35,471 nucleotides of DNA, taken from contig DLMI01000054.1 in NCBI GenBank assembly GCA_002478145.1, positions 1-35,471 on the forward strand, given 5' to 3'. Each line of letters opens with the position of its first letter. Within the stretch, counting starts at the first letter, position 1. Shown piece by piece: positions 17,444 through 25,015 of this stretch. The notes under the pieces were generated by a model. It was not told where the DNA came from. It was given only the letters and a program-made list of their open reading frames with translations, and ran no database searches. Both the position numbers and the translations under genes were made by a program. This stretch comes from Acidobacteria bacterium UBA7540 (lineage in GTDB: Bacteria; Acidobacteriota; Terriglobia; UBA7540).

Positions 17444-20218
17444 TCAGGGAAAGTTCATCACCAGTCCTCGGTGGTCGATGAATTTCTGGAATTCCGCTGC
17501 CGCTGCGCTGCCGTCGTGGAGCATGAGATAGGCTTCCCCACGCAAATAAACGGGCGCGAGGTTCGAAGCCCCGCCAAGTTCGACCGTGCTCGCCGCCTTC
17601 AATAGTTCGATTGCCCGGTTCGGGTCTTTGCCTTCCAGGGCGACCCCAGCCCGGATGGTGGGCAGCCAATACCTCTGCACCAGGGTGTCCAGCGGGAAGG
17701 TCTTGTCGAGTTCGGCCGCCAGCTTTTCCGCCCCTGCCGTGTCGCCTGCCCGTGCCAGGGCCAGCGCCGCCATGGCCCGAACATCGCGGTTCGGGGCCAG
17801 CTTCAGCGCCGCATTGGCCTCGGCACGCGCCTGCTCCCGGTTTCCCGCTTCCACCTCGCGCAGCGCTGCCGCCGCCTGATAGGCTGCGGCCGCCTCTTTA
17901 GCGTCGTTGTGCTGGGCTGAATCCATCGCCCGCCCGGTCAGCTCGTGCGCGTTCTTCAGCTTGCCGTACCAACCTTCCGTGTCCGCTTGCTCGGCCAGCA
18001 ACATGTCTTCCGCGCCCGGCTTGCCCATGGCGGCTGAGGCCAATTGCGCCATCTGCGCCGCATCGCCCTTCAGAAAAGCCAACTGGTAGCGGTTCGCGAG
18101 CAGAGCCTCGTTCTCCAGCTTGCGCTCCTGCGCCTGCTTGTACACCGCCTCCGCCTCATCCAGCCGGTTGAGGCTCATGTAGGCCTGACCGAGGTTGAGA
18201 TAGTTGGCCCCAGCATTTGGCTCCAGGCGCAGCGCCTCTCGAAATTCCTCCAATGCCTTTTCCCAGTTTCCTAGGTAGGTGGAAATACATCCCAGCTGAT
18301 TGCAAGGCACGGCGTCTCTCGGGTAGGTCTGCTGCCACAGCTCGAAGATCTGCGCCGCCTTCTCCAGCTCTCCCGTCCCAAACTGGTAGTAGTCCCCCTC
18401 GATGCCGAAGCGTTCCCGTTCGCTTACCTTCTCCCGCAGGTCGTAAGCCTTGCGTGCATTTTCGGCCGCCCGCTGCGCTTCGTTTAGGCTCGAGTAGAGA
18501 CCCGACATGGTGGCGTAGACCCTGGCAAAATTCGGATCAAGGTCCACCGCCCGCTTGTAGAAAGGCAGAGCGGCTGTTTCCCCTTTCGCATATTCCGTCT
18601 TTACTCCCAGGCTGTAGGCTTTCAGCGCCTCCAGGGATGGCGTGGTCGCCTCCTCCACCGGCGTGGCGTACTTCTGCACCGAGCTGAGCGACTCGCCCAG
18701 CTTGCCGCGCAAGCTGACCGCCGCGTCGTCCAGAGCCTTGAGCACCGCTTCCTTGCCCGCCGCCTGCTCCTGCGCCTCCGCCAGCACGTCCCCCGTGTTG
18801 CAGTTCACCGCCTTCAGGCCAATCACGTACTGGCTGCCCAGCCCCGCAATCGAGCCGGTCAGCATGGCCTTGCTCCCCGTGCGCTGGCAGACCTCGTGTG
18901 TGACCTCCGGCGTCAGCCGGTCACCAGCGGGACGGCCCATCAGCTTCAATGTCTCGTTCACCCTGCGCTCAGACACCAGGGCGAGAAAGGGCGATTGCTC
19001 AAGCTGCACCGAGAGCCCCTGTTTGAGCGTGTCGTCGAATACGCTGTCACCGGTCTTGTTGTCCAAATCGGAGAGGACGATGGTGTCCTTGTCGGTCAGG
19101 CGGGCCGTGGCCTGGCGCGAGCGGAAGTAGAGCGTTCCCCCGATGGCAGCCGCGACAAGCAGCAGGGCGGCGGGAACAAGAACCTTCCAGCGTTTTCGTA
19201 GGGCCCCTGCTCGTGGGCGCTCCCGCCCCGGCGGGACGGGCACCCGCCGCGGCGGGCCCGCCCCTACAGCGGGCGAGACGCCCGCGCTCCGCCCGGATTC
19301 CGTGTCGCGCTTCAGGCGCTTCAGGTCGGCGCATAGCTCGGCGGCGCTCTGACAGCGCAGGTCGCGATCTTTCTCCAGCGCCTTGTTGATGATACGTTCC
19401 AACTCGGCAGGACACTCGGGATTCAGCCGCACTGGTGGGGTCGGGGCCTGGGTGAGGATGGCCGTGAAAATCATCGCGGAAGTGTTGCCCGTGAAGGGCT
19501 GCCTACCGGTCGCCATCTCATACAGCACCGCGCCGAAGCTGAAGAGGTCCGTGCGTGCATCGAGCTCTTCTCCTCGCGCCTGCTCGGGCGACATGTAGGC
19601 GATGGTGCCCATCACCTCGCCCGGGCTGGTTAATTGCTCCTCCACGGTTCCGTAAGTCGCGGTTGGCACCTCTTGCAGGGCTTCTTTCCCCAGCCCCCGT
19701 CTTTCCGGCGTCAGCTTGGCCAAACCAAAGTCCAGGACCTTCGCCTGGCCACGCTGGGTCACGAAAATGTTCGCTGGCTTGATGTCGCGGTGGATGATCC
19801 CTTTCGAGTGGGCAGTGTCCAGCGCATCGGCAATCTGGATGGCAAGGTCGAGCAGGGTATCGATTTGTAGGGGCGAACGGCGTTCGCCCTGCTCCGTTGG
19901 GCGCGTGCCGCGCGCCCCTACATCCACCAAATGCTTCAGCGTCTGCCCTTCCAGGAATTGCATGACGATGAAGGGCTGGCCTTCGTGTTCGCCGATGTCG
20001 TGGATCGTGCAGATGTTGGGGTGGTCGAGAGCAGAAGCCGCGCGCGCCTCGCGCTTGAGCCTCTCCAGGGCCTCATGATCCTTTGCCAATTCCTCGGGCA
20101 GGAACTTGAGCGCCACGAAGCGGCCGAGCTTGGTGTCCTTGGCCTTGTAGACCACGCCCATGCCGCCGCCGCCCAGCTTCTCCAGAATGCGATAGTGAGA
20201 AATGGTCTTGTCAATCAT
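17444..20218 (-). CDS. PknB-type Ser/Thr protein kinase with C-terminal TPRs (premature TGA)
   Basis: I start at the ATG at 20218 because the family begins [16 protein letters not shown]; a GTG at 20239 is also in frame. The kinase domain (about 8-290) has [13 protein letters not shown], catalytic [11 protein letters not shown] and DFG, and ends before a proline/arginine-rich linker. One transmembrane helix (about 345-362, [20 protein letters not shown]) leads to an extracytoplasmic region. That region has an antigen-like beta segment ([20 protein letters not shown]) and about ten TPRs. Two interspersed repeats lie in the coding sequence: one adds residues about 100-117 in the kinase domain and another about 311-340 in the linker. 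The frame ends at a TGA after MNFP, although the normal family C-terminus continues in frame for 53 codons. Such kinases are numerous in this phylum; targets are unknown. Confidence 0.92.
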   Translation of the reverse strand: MIDKTISHYRILEKLGGGGMGVVYKAKDTKLGRFVALKFLPEELAKDHEALERLKREARAASALDHPNICTIHDIGEHEGQPFIVMQFLEGQTLKHLVDVGARGTRPTEQGERRSPLQIDTLLDLAIQIADALDTAHSKGIIHRDIKPANIFVTQRGQAKVLDFGLAKLTPERRGLGKEALQEVPTATYGTVEEQLTSPGEVMGTIAYMSPEQARGEELDARTDLFSFGAVLYEMATGRQPFTGNTSAMIFTAILTQAPTPPVRLNPECPAELERIINKALEKDRDLRCQSAAELCADLKRLKRDTESGRSAGVSPAVGAGPPRRVPVPPGRERPRAGALRKRWKVLVPAALLLVAAAIGGTLYFRSRQATARLTDKDTIVLSDLDNKTGDSVFDDTLKQGLSVQLEQSPFLALVSERRVNETLKLMGRPAGDRLTPEVTHEVCQRTGSKAMLTGSIAGLGSQYVIGLKAVNCNTGDVLAEAQEQAAGKEAVLKALDDAAVSLRGKLGESLSSVQKYATPVEEATTPSLEALKAYSLGVKTEYAKGETAALPFYKRAVDLDPNFARVYATMSGLYSSLNEAQRAAENARKAYDLREKVSERERFGIEGDYYQFGTGELEKAAQIFELWQQTYPRDAVPCNQLGCISTYLGNWEKALEEFREALRLEPNAGANYLNLGQAYMSLNRLDEAEAVYKQAQERKLENEALLANRYQLAFLKGDAAQMAQLASAAMGKPGAEDMLLAEQADTEGWYGKLKNAHELTGRAMDSAQHNDAKEAAAAYQAAAALREVEAGNREQARAEANAALKLAPNRDVRAMAALALARAGDTAGAEKLAAELDKTFPLDTLVQRYWLPTIRAGVALEGKDPNRAIELLKAASTVELGGASNLAPVYLRGEAYLMLHDGSAAAAEFQKFIDHRGLVMNFP
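19198..19285. repeat. Hairpin repeats inside the kinase juxtamembrane coding region
   Basis: A GTAGGG...CCCCTAC-bounded, GC-rich element (19198-19267) is followed at once by a second repeat, GCGGGCG/CGCCCGC around AGA (19269-19285). Read in the kinase frame they encode [11 protein letters not shown] and an Arg/Pro-rich stretch. AGVSPA is a widely seen translation of this repeat in acidobacterial genomes. The insertions keep frame and lie between the kinase domain and the membrane helix, where extra length should be tolerated. Confidence 0.75.
19867..19921. repeat. Double-hairpin repeat inside the kinase domain
   Basis: GTAGGGGCGAACGG starts the element and CGCGCCCCTAC ends it. It contains an 8-bp hairpin GGGCGAAC/GTTCGCCC and a second GGGCGCG/CGCGCCC hairpin, the same plan as the copy at 546-598. 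In frame it encodes about 18 residues ([19 protein letters not shown]) between HLVD and [15 protein letters not shown]. That position is a short loop before helix E in related kinases. Confidence 0.8.
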
Positions 20219-20366
20219 GCGAGGAACCAGCCGCTGCACGCCATCTTAGGCTGCGTTTGCAGCTAAGTCAACGCGATAGCATTATCCGCGACAGTTCAAG
20301 TAGCGGAAGGCGCTGAGCCGGCTCTTGCGTCGCCGTGACAGAGCGTCTCCGAATTATTGGAAGTAT

Positions 20367-20396
20367 TTGACAAGGTGCCACCACGCCCCCTAAAAT
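20367..20396 (+). promoter_or_regulatory. Sigma-70-like promoter for the sigma-54 activator
   Basis: A perfect TTGACA (20367-20372) and TAAAAT (20391-20396) are separated by 18 bases, 77 bases before the start codon. The 254-base spacer to the divergent kinase gene contains nothing else recognisable. Confidence 0.55.
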
Positions 20397-20472
20397 CACT
20401 CCCGTAATCGAGGTTCACTTCAAATCAAGGTTTGGAGGAAGTAAGCGCCGCCCGGTTCTCGGGTCACCTGCC

Positions 20473-21864
20473 ATGCCTCCTGCTAAAACCGTAGGCAAAG
20501 TCGGGATCGTCGAGAGCGACGTCGAGGAATGCTCCAAGATCGCTTCCGCGCTTAGGCGGGCTGACTTTGAAGTGCTGGAAGCCAACGACTACGACGGGGC
20601 GTACGAGATGCTCCGCGAACGCCAACCGGACGTTCTCCTGCTCGAACTCAAAACTTCCCCGCAAGGTATTCGAAAGTGCCTCGAGCTTCTCGAGGAACTG
20701 GAAGAGAGCGAACTTGATACGGTGGTCATCATCCTCAGCGAAGACAGCACGAAATCTACAGCGCTGCGGGTGATGCACGCCGGCGCTTATGACTACTTCC
20801 AGAAGCCCGCCGATCCTGACGTGCTGCGCATCATCATCCTCCGCGCCATCGAGAAACTCCAAATCGAGCGGGAGCACCTCATCCTGCGGGAAGAACTGCG
20901 CCGCAAAGACGCGCTCGGCGACTTACTGGGTTCGACTGAGGCCATGAAAGGTTTGTTCGACACCATCCGGCGGGTGGCGCGCACCTCAACGACCGTGGTG
21001 ATTCGCGGGGAAAGCGGCTCCGGCAAGGAGCTGGTGGCACGCGCCATCCACGAGGCCAGCCAGCGGCGCGACCGGCCGTTCGTCAGCGTCAACTCCGCCG
21101 CCCTCCCGGAAACCCTGATGGAGGCCGAGCTTTTCGGGTATGAGAAAGGGGCCTTCACCGGGGCCGTTGCCACCAAAGAGGGGCGGATCGAGCTGGCACA
21201 CCGCGGCACACTCTTCCTGGATGAGATCGGGACACTAAGCCTGCCGCTTCAGAGCAAGCTCCTTCGGGTCCTCGACGAACACGCCTTGACGCGCCTGGGG
21301 GGAAAGAAATCCATCAAGGTGGATTTCCGGCTGATAAGCGCTACCAACGAGGACCTCGAGAAGGCGGTGCGCGAGCGCCGCTTCCGCGAAGACCTTTACT
21401 ACCGCATCCACGTTATGCCGCTTTTTGTGCCTCCTCTCAGGGAGCGCGTGGATGACATCCCCCTGCTCGTCGAGTACTTCATCAAAGTTTACTGCGCGGC
21501 GAACCATTGGCCCCCAAAGCAAGTGGCCGATGAGGTGATGGAGGCCATGAAACGTTACCCGTGGCCGGGGAACGTTCGCGAGCTCGAGAACCTGGTTCAG
21601 CGCCTGGTGGTCATGACGGATGAAGATATCATCCCGCTGAAACAATTGCCTCGCGACATCCGCGAAGCTGTCCCTCAATCGTCAGCCGATGGATTTCGCC
21701 TCCCCGACTCCGGCATCCGGCTGGAAGAAGAGTTGAAAGCCTTCGAGAGGCGTTGGGTTGAGACGGCGCTCAAGGAAGCCAAGGGGGTTAAAGTTGAGGC
21801 CGCTCGCCTGCTTGGGCTCAACAAAGACAAGATGAAGTACCTTTGCCGGAAACACGGGATCTAG
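20473..21864 (+). CDS. Sigma-54-dependent transcriptional activator (NtrC family) with an Asp-to-Glu receiver
   Basis: The 463-residue protein has the three NtrC-type parts. The receiver (about 8-125) keeps the Lys of YFQKP, but the phospho-acceptor position reads PDVLLLELK, with Glu58 in place of Asp, and the acidic pocket is ES rather than DD. The AAA+ domain (about 145-385) is intact. It has Walker A GESGSGKE at 179-186, the sigma-54-contacting GAFTGA loop at 226-231, Walker B TLFLDEIG, and RFREDLYYRI with the arginine-finger region. A Fis-type helix-turn-helix ends the protein (VEAARLLGLNKDKMKYLCRK). Glu may mimic the phosphorylated state, so activity may not need a kinase. No sensor kinase gene is adjacent. 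Downstream on the same strand are the two small peptide genes, the first with a -24/-12-like promoter, making them the natural candidate targets. Confidence 0.95.
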   Translation: MPPAKTVGKVGIVESDVEECSKIASALRRADFEVLEANDYDGAYEMLRERQPDVLLLELKTSPQGIRKCLELLEELEESELDTVVIILSEDSTKSTALRVMHAGAYDYFQKPADPDVLRIIILRAIEKLQIEREHLILREELRRKDALGDLLGSTEAMKGLFDTIRRVARTSTTVVIRGESGSGKELVARAIHEASQRRDRPFVSVNSAALPETLMEAELFGYEKGAFTGAVATKEGRIELAHRGTLFLDEIGTLSLPLQSKLLRVLDEHALTRLGGKKSIKVDFRLISATNEDLEKAVRERRFREDLYYRIHVMPLFVPPLRERVDDIPLLVEYFIKVYCAANHWPPKQVADEVMEAMKRYPWPGNVRELENLVQRLVVMTDEDIIPLKQLPRDIREAVPQSSADGFRLPDSGIRLEEELKAFERRWVETALKEAKGVKVEAARLLGLNKDKMKYLCRKHGI

Positions 21865-22044
21865 CAGCATGCTGGCAAAGCGTTTTGGCATGCCTTTCAC
21901 ACGGAAGTCAGGAAGCAGAAGGTAGGTAGTAGATGGGGGAAGAACCCCAGCCTCCAGTCCCCAGCCCCTAGCACCGTTCTTTCAAGCCACCACGGACCCA
22001 CCGCGGCGGGACGACGGACGACACTTAAGGGGAATAAATACCCT

Positions 22045-22072
22045 AGGGGTAGGAATTACCCCTCTGCTTTTT
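22045..22072 (+). terminator. Possible terminator of the sigma-54 activator gene
   Basis: AGGGGTA and TACCCCT pair around GGAAT; a five-T run follows after four bases. It lies 180 bases after the activator stop codon, so the assignment is tentative. Confidence 0.4.
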
Positions 22073-22168
22073 CCTCGCACCACAATTTACTTCCGTAGCG
22101 GCTACAAATGCACGCCGCAACTTATTGAAACCACGGGGCACGAGCCCCGGCCCAGAAAAATTTTCAGA

Positions 22169-22185
22169 TTGGTGCGCAACGTGCA
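22169..22185 (+). promoter_or_regulatory. Sigma-54 (-24/-12) promoter candidate for the first peptide gene
   Basis: TTGGTGCGCAACGTGCA has the invariant GG and GC exactly ten bases apart and matches most of the TTGGCACG-N4-TTGCA consensus. The predicted transcript start is about 50 bases before the first peptide start codon. A sigma-54 activator is the upstream neighbour. A much weaker GG-N10-GC (22429-22442) precedes the second peptide gene. Confidence 0.5.
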
Positions 22186-22245
22186 GTCTCCATAAGCGAA
22201 AAGGCGGAAGCGAACAAAGCCAGCCGTCCAGATCGAGGATCAAGC

Positions 22246-22365
22246 ATGCCGGAAAAGAAGAAGCAAGTGAAAGCAGCGCCCAGGATGGATCTCAAGAAGA
22301 CCCTCCAGGGAACCAGGAAGGTTGGCGAAACAAAGCTGATGGTGACGCATCCCGGGACTTCGTGA
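22246..22365 (+). CDS. Small lysine-rich peptide, copy 1 (39 aa), candidate precursor peptide
   Basis: The ATG follows GAGGAT with six bases of spacing and the frame runs 39 codons to a TGA. The peptide begins MPEKKKQVKAAPR, is strongly basic, and ends KVGETKLMVTHPGTS. It is paralogous to the 33-residue peptide 106 bases downstream: both have E-K-K-K, V-K-A-A-P, K-K-T-L, a basic G-(T/S)-(R/K)-K-(V/L) stretch and an identical GETKLM followed by a His-Pro tail. Differences between the copies are mostly conservative at protein level, which supports translation. There is no signal peptide, no membrane segment and no Cys. With the converging PqqD-M50-HlyD operon it looks like a substrate or leader-bearing precursor, but that is inference; no family is known to me. 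Confidence 0.75.
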   Translation: MPEKKKQVKAAPRMDLKKTLQGTRKVGETKLMVTHPGTS

Positions 22366-22470
22366 GGCCTGGGTACTGCTAGCCGTGCGGCCGCAAGTTC
22401 AGAAGTTCTTTATCGATGACCGCCACAGGGGTGTGGCGTAGCACAAATCAAAAGAAGGGAGAATAAAACC

Positions 22471-22572
22471 ATGGCAGAGAAGAAGAAGGTAAAAGCTGCC
22501 CCCAAGAAAACTCTGAAGGGCAGCAAGAAGCTGGGCGAAACAAAGCTGATGATACATCCCCCGACCCATTAG
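22471..22572 (+). CDS. Small lysine-rich peptide, copy 2 (33 aa), candidate precursor peptide
   Basis: The ATG at 22471 is preceded by AAGGGAGAA with about eight bases of spacing. The 33-residue product begins MAEKKKVKAAPKKTLKGSKK and ends LGETKLMIHPPTH. It is shorter than copy 1 by an internal gap after the AAP element and one residue near the end. Eleven of its first 20 residues are Lys or Arg-like basic residues. Nucleotide similarity between the copies continues past both stop codons (GGCCTGGGTACTGC versus GGCCTGGATACTGC), which indicates a recent tandem duplication of the whole unit. A strong stem-loop follows at 22585-22622, separating it from the converging M50 gene. A role as substrate of the M50/HlyD system is inferred from position and from the PqqD-like domain. 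Confidence 0.8.
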   Translation: MAEKKKVKAAPKKTLKGSKKLGETKLMIHPPTH

Positions 22573-22584
22573 GCCTGGATACTG

Positions 22585-22622
22585 CCGCCTGGGCGCGAGA
22601 GACCTGCTCTTGCGCCCAGCGG
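22585..22622. terminator. Strong stem-loop between the peptide genes and the M50 operon
   Basis: CCGCCTGGGCGCGAGAG pairs with CTCTTGCGCCCAGCGG around ACCTG. The stem is about 16 bp, with one bulged C and one G-T pair. It lies 12 bases after the second peptide stop and 35 bases from the M50 stop on the other strand. The T-run is poor, so it may act as a bidirectional block or an mRNA 3' end rather than a classic terminator. Confidence 0.65.
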
Positions 22623-22657
22623 TGGTCTGTTATGCTGTCGCATTGCGCCGGGAGCAA

Positions 22658-24799
22658 TCACCAGATGAGGCTGCGTACCCCTCGCCACCCCGCGCGTAGC
22701 GCCCGTATGGCCACCGGATAGCGCTTCCCATAGATCCGCGCCGTTCCGGTCATTCCTTCCTTTAGCCCGCCGTTAGGATTGGGGAATTCCATTACAACCT
22801 CGAAAAAGTTGGTCAGTTCCTGACCCTTGCGTTCAACCTTGTTGGGCTCTGCCAGGGGGCGTTCGGAAGAGGCGGCCGGCATGATCTGGCGAATCGTTCC
22901 CGAAAAGGTCTGGAAGGGATAGCTTCGGAGTTTCAGCCCGACCGCCGCACCCTGGTGCACATCCTCAAGTTCCCAGTCCCGCACCAGCACTCGCGCGCGC
23001 ATAGCCTGGCGGTCCACAAGAAGAGCCAGCGGCTCCCCTTCAGTCAAGTATTCGCCCACCCGCTGCTCGATTTGTGGGGTGGCGATTACCCCCGTGAAAG
23101 GGGCGCGCAGGACCAACTGTTCGCGCTTCCGGTCGGCTTCCGCCTTTTCGGCTCCCAGACGCTGGATTTCCTGGAGGTATCTCTCGCTGGCGCCGAAATC
23201 CGAGCGGGCCAAGGCTGCCCGCTGGGAGCTTTCGGCTAAACTCAACTGACTGGCAACTATCTCGGCCTGGGCTTCAATCTCTGGGTTGTGTAGCACGGCC
23301 AGCACTGAACCGGTCGGGACGGTCTCACCTTCCCGGACGGTTACCTCGCGGACCAAACCCGAGACCGGGGTCTTCACCTCCAGCCTCCTTTGAGGTTCCA
23401 GCAAAAAATCCGACGTTGTCTTGACCGCCGTGGGCGGAAGGAAGAGCACAAGAAGCGCCGCGGCCCCTGCCACTGGTTGCCACCAAGTCATCCTCCATGC
23501 CATGAACTCCTCCTTGAGTTTTTGCAAGTGAGCCCGCACCGCAGTCTGCCATTGCCCGAGCCGCTTGCGGAATGCGAAGCACAGCACTCCAACGGTTGCG
23601 AGGTGCCCCCAGGCGCCTAGCCAGCCTATAAAGGCGTTGTCCACAAATCCCAGCAATAACAAGAGGATCAGCAGGGAGTAAAGCCCCGCCGAGAAACCGT
23701 ACGCCAGAAAAATCCGCTGCTCCCTGCGGCTGGCCGGGGGCAGTTCGACTGCCTGACGAAGCACGCTGCGTCTTAACCAAGCCGCGGAATATGCAAACGA
23801 TTGCTCACGAAGGTTATCAACCTGGAGGTACTGGCTCAGCACGTAGTAGCCGTCGATCTTGAGCAGCGGGTTGAGTTGAAAAAAGCCGATCACACCGCTC
23901 ATCAGAGCGAACTGGTACGTCAGGTCGCCGGCCACGGAGCCCGGCGGCGATAAGGCCCAAACGAAGAGGGCAAAGCAGCACTGGAGCAGGGTGACCCATA
24001 TCCCCGCAATGATCGTCCAAATGCGCTGCGAAGTCTTGGCGAAAACGTGCATGTCGGTGCAATCGGTGTAAAAGGACGGAGAGAAATACAAAAGCATGAA
24101 GCCCATGTGGTGCACTTCGCCGCCGAAGTGCTTGCAGGCCAGGCCGTGAGCGAACTCGTGAGGTCCGACGATGATAAACAACATCAGCCACATAACCAGG
24201 AGGTCATAGCCGCTCTTATGTCCAGGACCGTAGATCGCCAGGGCTTCCTGGCTGACGCGCGTGAAGTCACGGGCCACGATCACCCCGGCCAGGGCGAAGA
24301 GGCCGAGCGAGAAGAGGACAAACTGCTTCGTGAACATCCAGCCCAAATACCTGTCCAGGCGTTCCAGCGCCCGGTCGGGATCAAAGGCTGAAAAGTAGAT
24401 GTAAAGCAGGCTGGCGTGGTTCACGCGCTCACGACGCTCGTCGCGGATCTTCTCCAAGATGCAGAGATTTTTTTGCGCAGCTCCGCGCTCCCAGAAGTTG
24501 GGATCCACGCCGTCCAGGTACTCGATCACGTCCTGTTCGCTCAGGTTCTGGTCCGAGTAGCGTTCGTTGAGCGCTTGCGCAACTTCGGCCGGAGCACGAG
24601 CGCCATTGCACAGCGAGAGCAGCTCCCAATCCAGCTCGCCCAGGCGATTGAAGGAGTCCGTCTCAGGGACTTTGACCACGAAGCTGGTTTCCCCGGCAAA
24701 CGTCTGCTTGCCGACCTTCAGGTCGGTGCGCAGCTTGGGGCGCCGAAGGCCCTTCGCCACCACACCCGAGAGTTGAATACTGGTGGGACCGAAACGCAT
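22658..24799 (-). CDS. PqqD-like / M50 site-2-type zinc protease / HlyD fusion membrane protein
   Basis: The 713-residue protein combines three modules. Residues about 25-110 form a PqqD-like domain (FVVKVPETDSFNRLGELDWE then EQDVIEYLDGV), a fold that binds leader peptides in RiPP systems. The central membrane region (about 150-430) is an M50 metalloprotease: HEFAH with His214, Glu215 and His218 as zinc site, and the second motif QLNPLLKIDGYY with Asp316. After a last helix (about 448-465) comes a HlyD-type periplasmic adaptor with a split lipoyl-like domain (VKTPVSGLVREVTVREGETV ... LRAPFTGVIATP) and a coiled-coil hairpin between. It is the last gene of a three-gene operon and converges on the two peptide genes. 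The likely role is to bind a small peptide, cut it in or at the membrane and pass it outward; the substrate is inferred. No radical-SAM or ABC transporter gene is adjacent. Confidence 0.92.
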   Translation of the reverse strand: MRFGPTSIQLSGVVAKGLRRPKLRTDLKVGKQTFAGETSFVVKVPETDSFNRLGELDWELLSLCNGARAPAEVAQALNERYSDQNLSEQDVIEYLDGVDPNFWERGAAQKNLCILEKIRDERRERVNHASLLYIYFSAFDPDRALERLDRYLGWMFTKQFVLFSLGLFALAGVIVARDFTRVSQEALAIYGPGHKSGYDLLVMWLMLFIIVGPHEFAHGLACKHFGGEVHHMGFMLLYFSPSFYTDCTDMHVFAKTSQRIWTIIAGIWVTLLQCCFALFVWALSPPGSVAGDLTYQFALMSGVIGFFQLNPLLKIDGYYVLSQYLQVDNLREQSFAYSAAWLRRSVLRQAVELPPASRREQRIFLAYGFSAGLYSLLILLLLLGFVDNAFIGWLGAWGHLATVGVLCFAFRKRLGQWQTAVRAHLQKLKEEFMAWRMTWWQPVAGAAALLVLFLPPTAVKTTSDFLLEPQRRLEVKTPVSGLVREVTVREGETVPTGSVLAVLHNPEIEAQAEIVASQLSLAESSQRAALARSDFGASERYLQEIQRLGAEKAEADRKREQLVLRAPFTGVIATPQIEQRVGEYLTEGEPLALLVDRQAMRARVLVRDWELEDVHQGAAVGLKLRSYPFQTFSGTIRQIMPAASSERPLAEPNKVERKGQELTNFFEVVMEFPNPNGGLKEGMTGTARIYGKRYPVAIRALRAGWRGVRSLIW

Positions 24800-24808
24800 G
24801 GGGAACTC

Positions 24809-25015
24809 AGTCGAGAGTCAATAGTCGAAGGTCGAGGAGTTAGTCTAGAGTCGACAGTCCACAGTCGACAGCCAAAGGTCTAAGAGGAGGCGCCGTTGGG
24901 ATCCTCACCCTCTCTCCAGGGAGACGGCTGTATTTACGACCAGGCAGTCAGTTTTGACTCTCGACTCTCGACTATCGACTGACTCCTTGACCCTCGACTC
25001 TCGACTTTAGACTCC
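24809..25015. repeat. Inverted arrays of GTCGAGA-type 7-base repeats (operon spacer 2)
   Basis: The left arm (24809-24870) has units such as GTCGAGA, GTCAATA, GTCGAAG, GTCGACA, GTCCACA and GTCGACA. The right arm (24946-25015) has the complementary CTCGACT, CTCGACT, ATCGACT, CGACTCT and CGACTTT series. They flank a 75-base unrelated core and could pair over a long distance. The right arm extends into the HlyD gene and encodes its last 14 codons including the stop. Confidence 0.85.

Larger units (their letters stand above)
21865..22245. other. Spacer before the small peptide genes
   Basis: The 381-base spacer holds no gene. It contains a short run of loose seven-base repeats (21940-21975, AGCCTCC/AGTCCCC/AGCCCCT), a terminator-like hairpin (22045-22072) and a -24/-12-like promoter (22169-22185). 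Confidence 0.6.

Noticed and set aside
17444..17446. Selenocysteine codon in the kinase
   Set aside because: The position is a non-catalytic TPR residue that relatives fill with a hydrophobic amino acid, and no SECIS-like stem or selenoprotein function is evident.
22429..22442. Second sigma-54 promoter before peptide copy 2
   Set aside because: Only the GG-N10-GC frame matches; flanking consensus bases are poor and it would leave a very short leader, so I do not list it as a feature.
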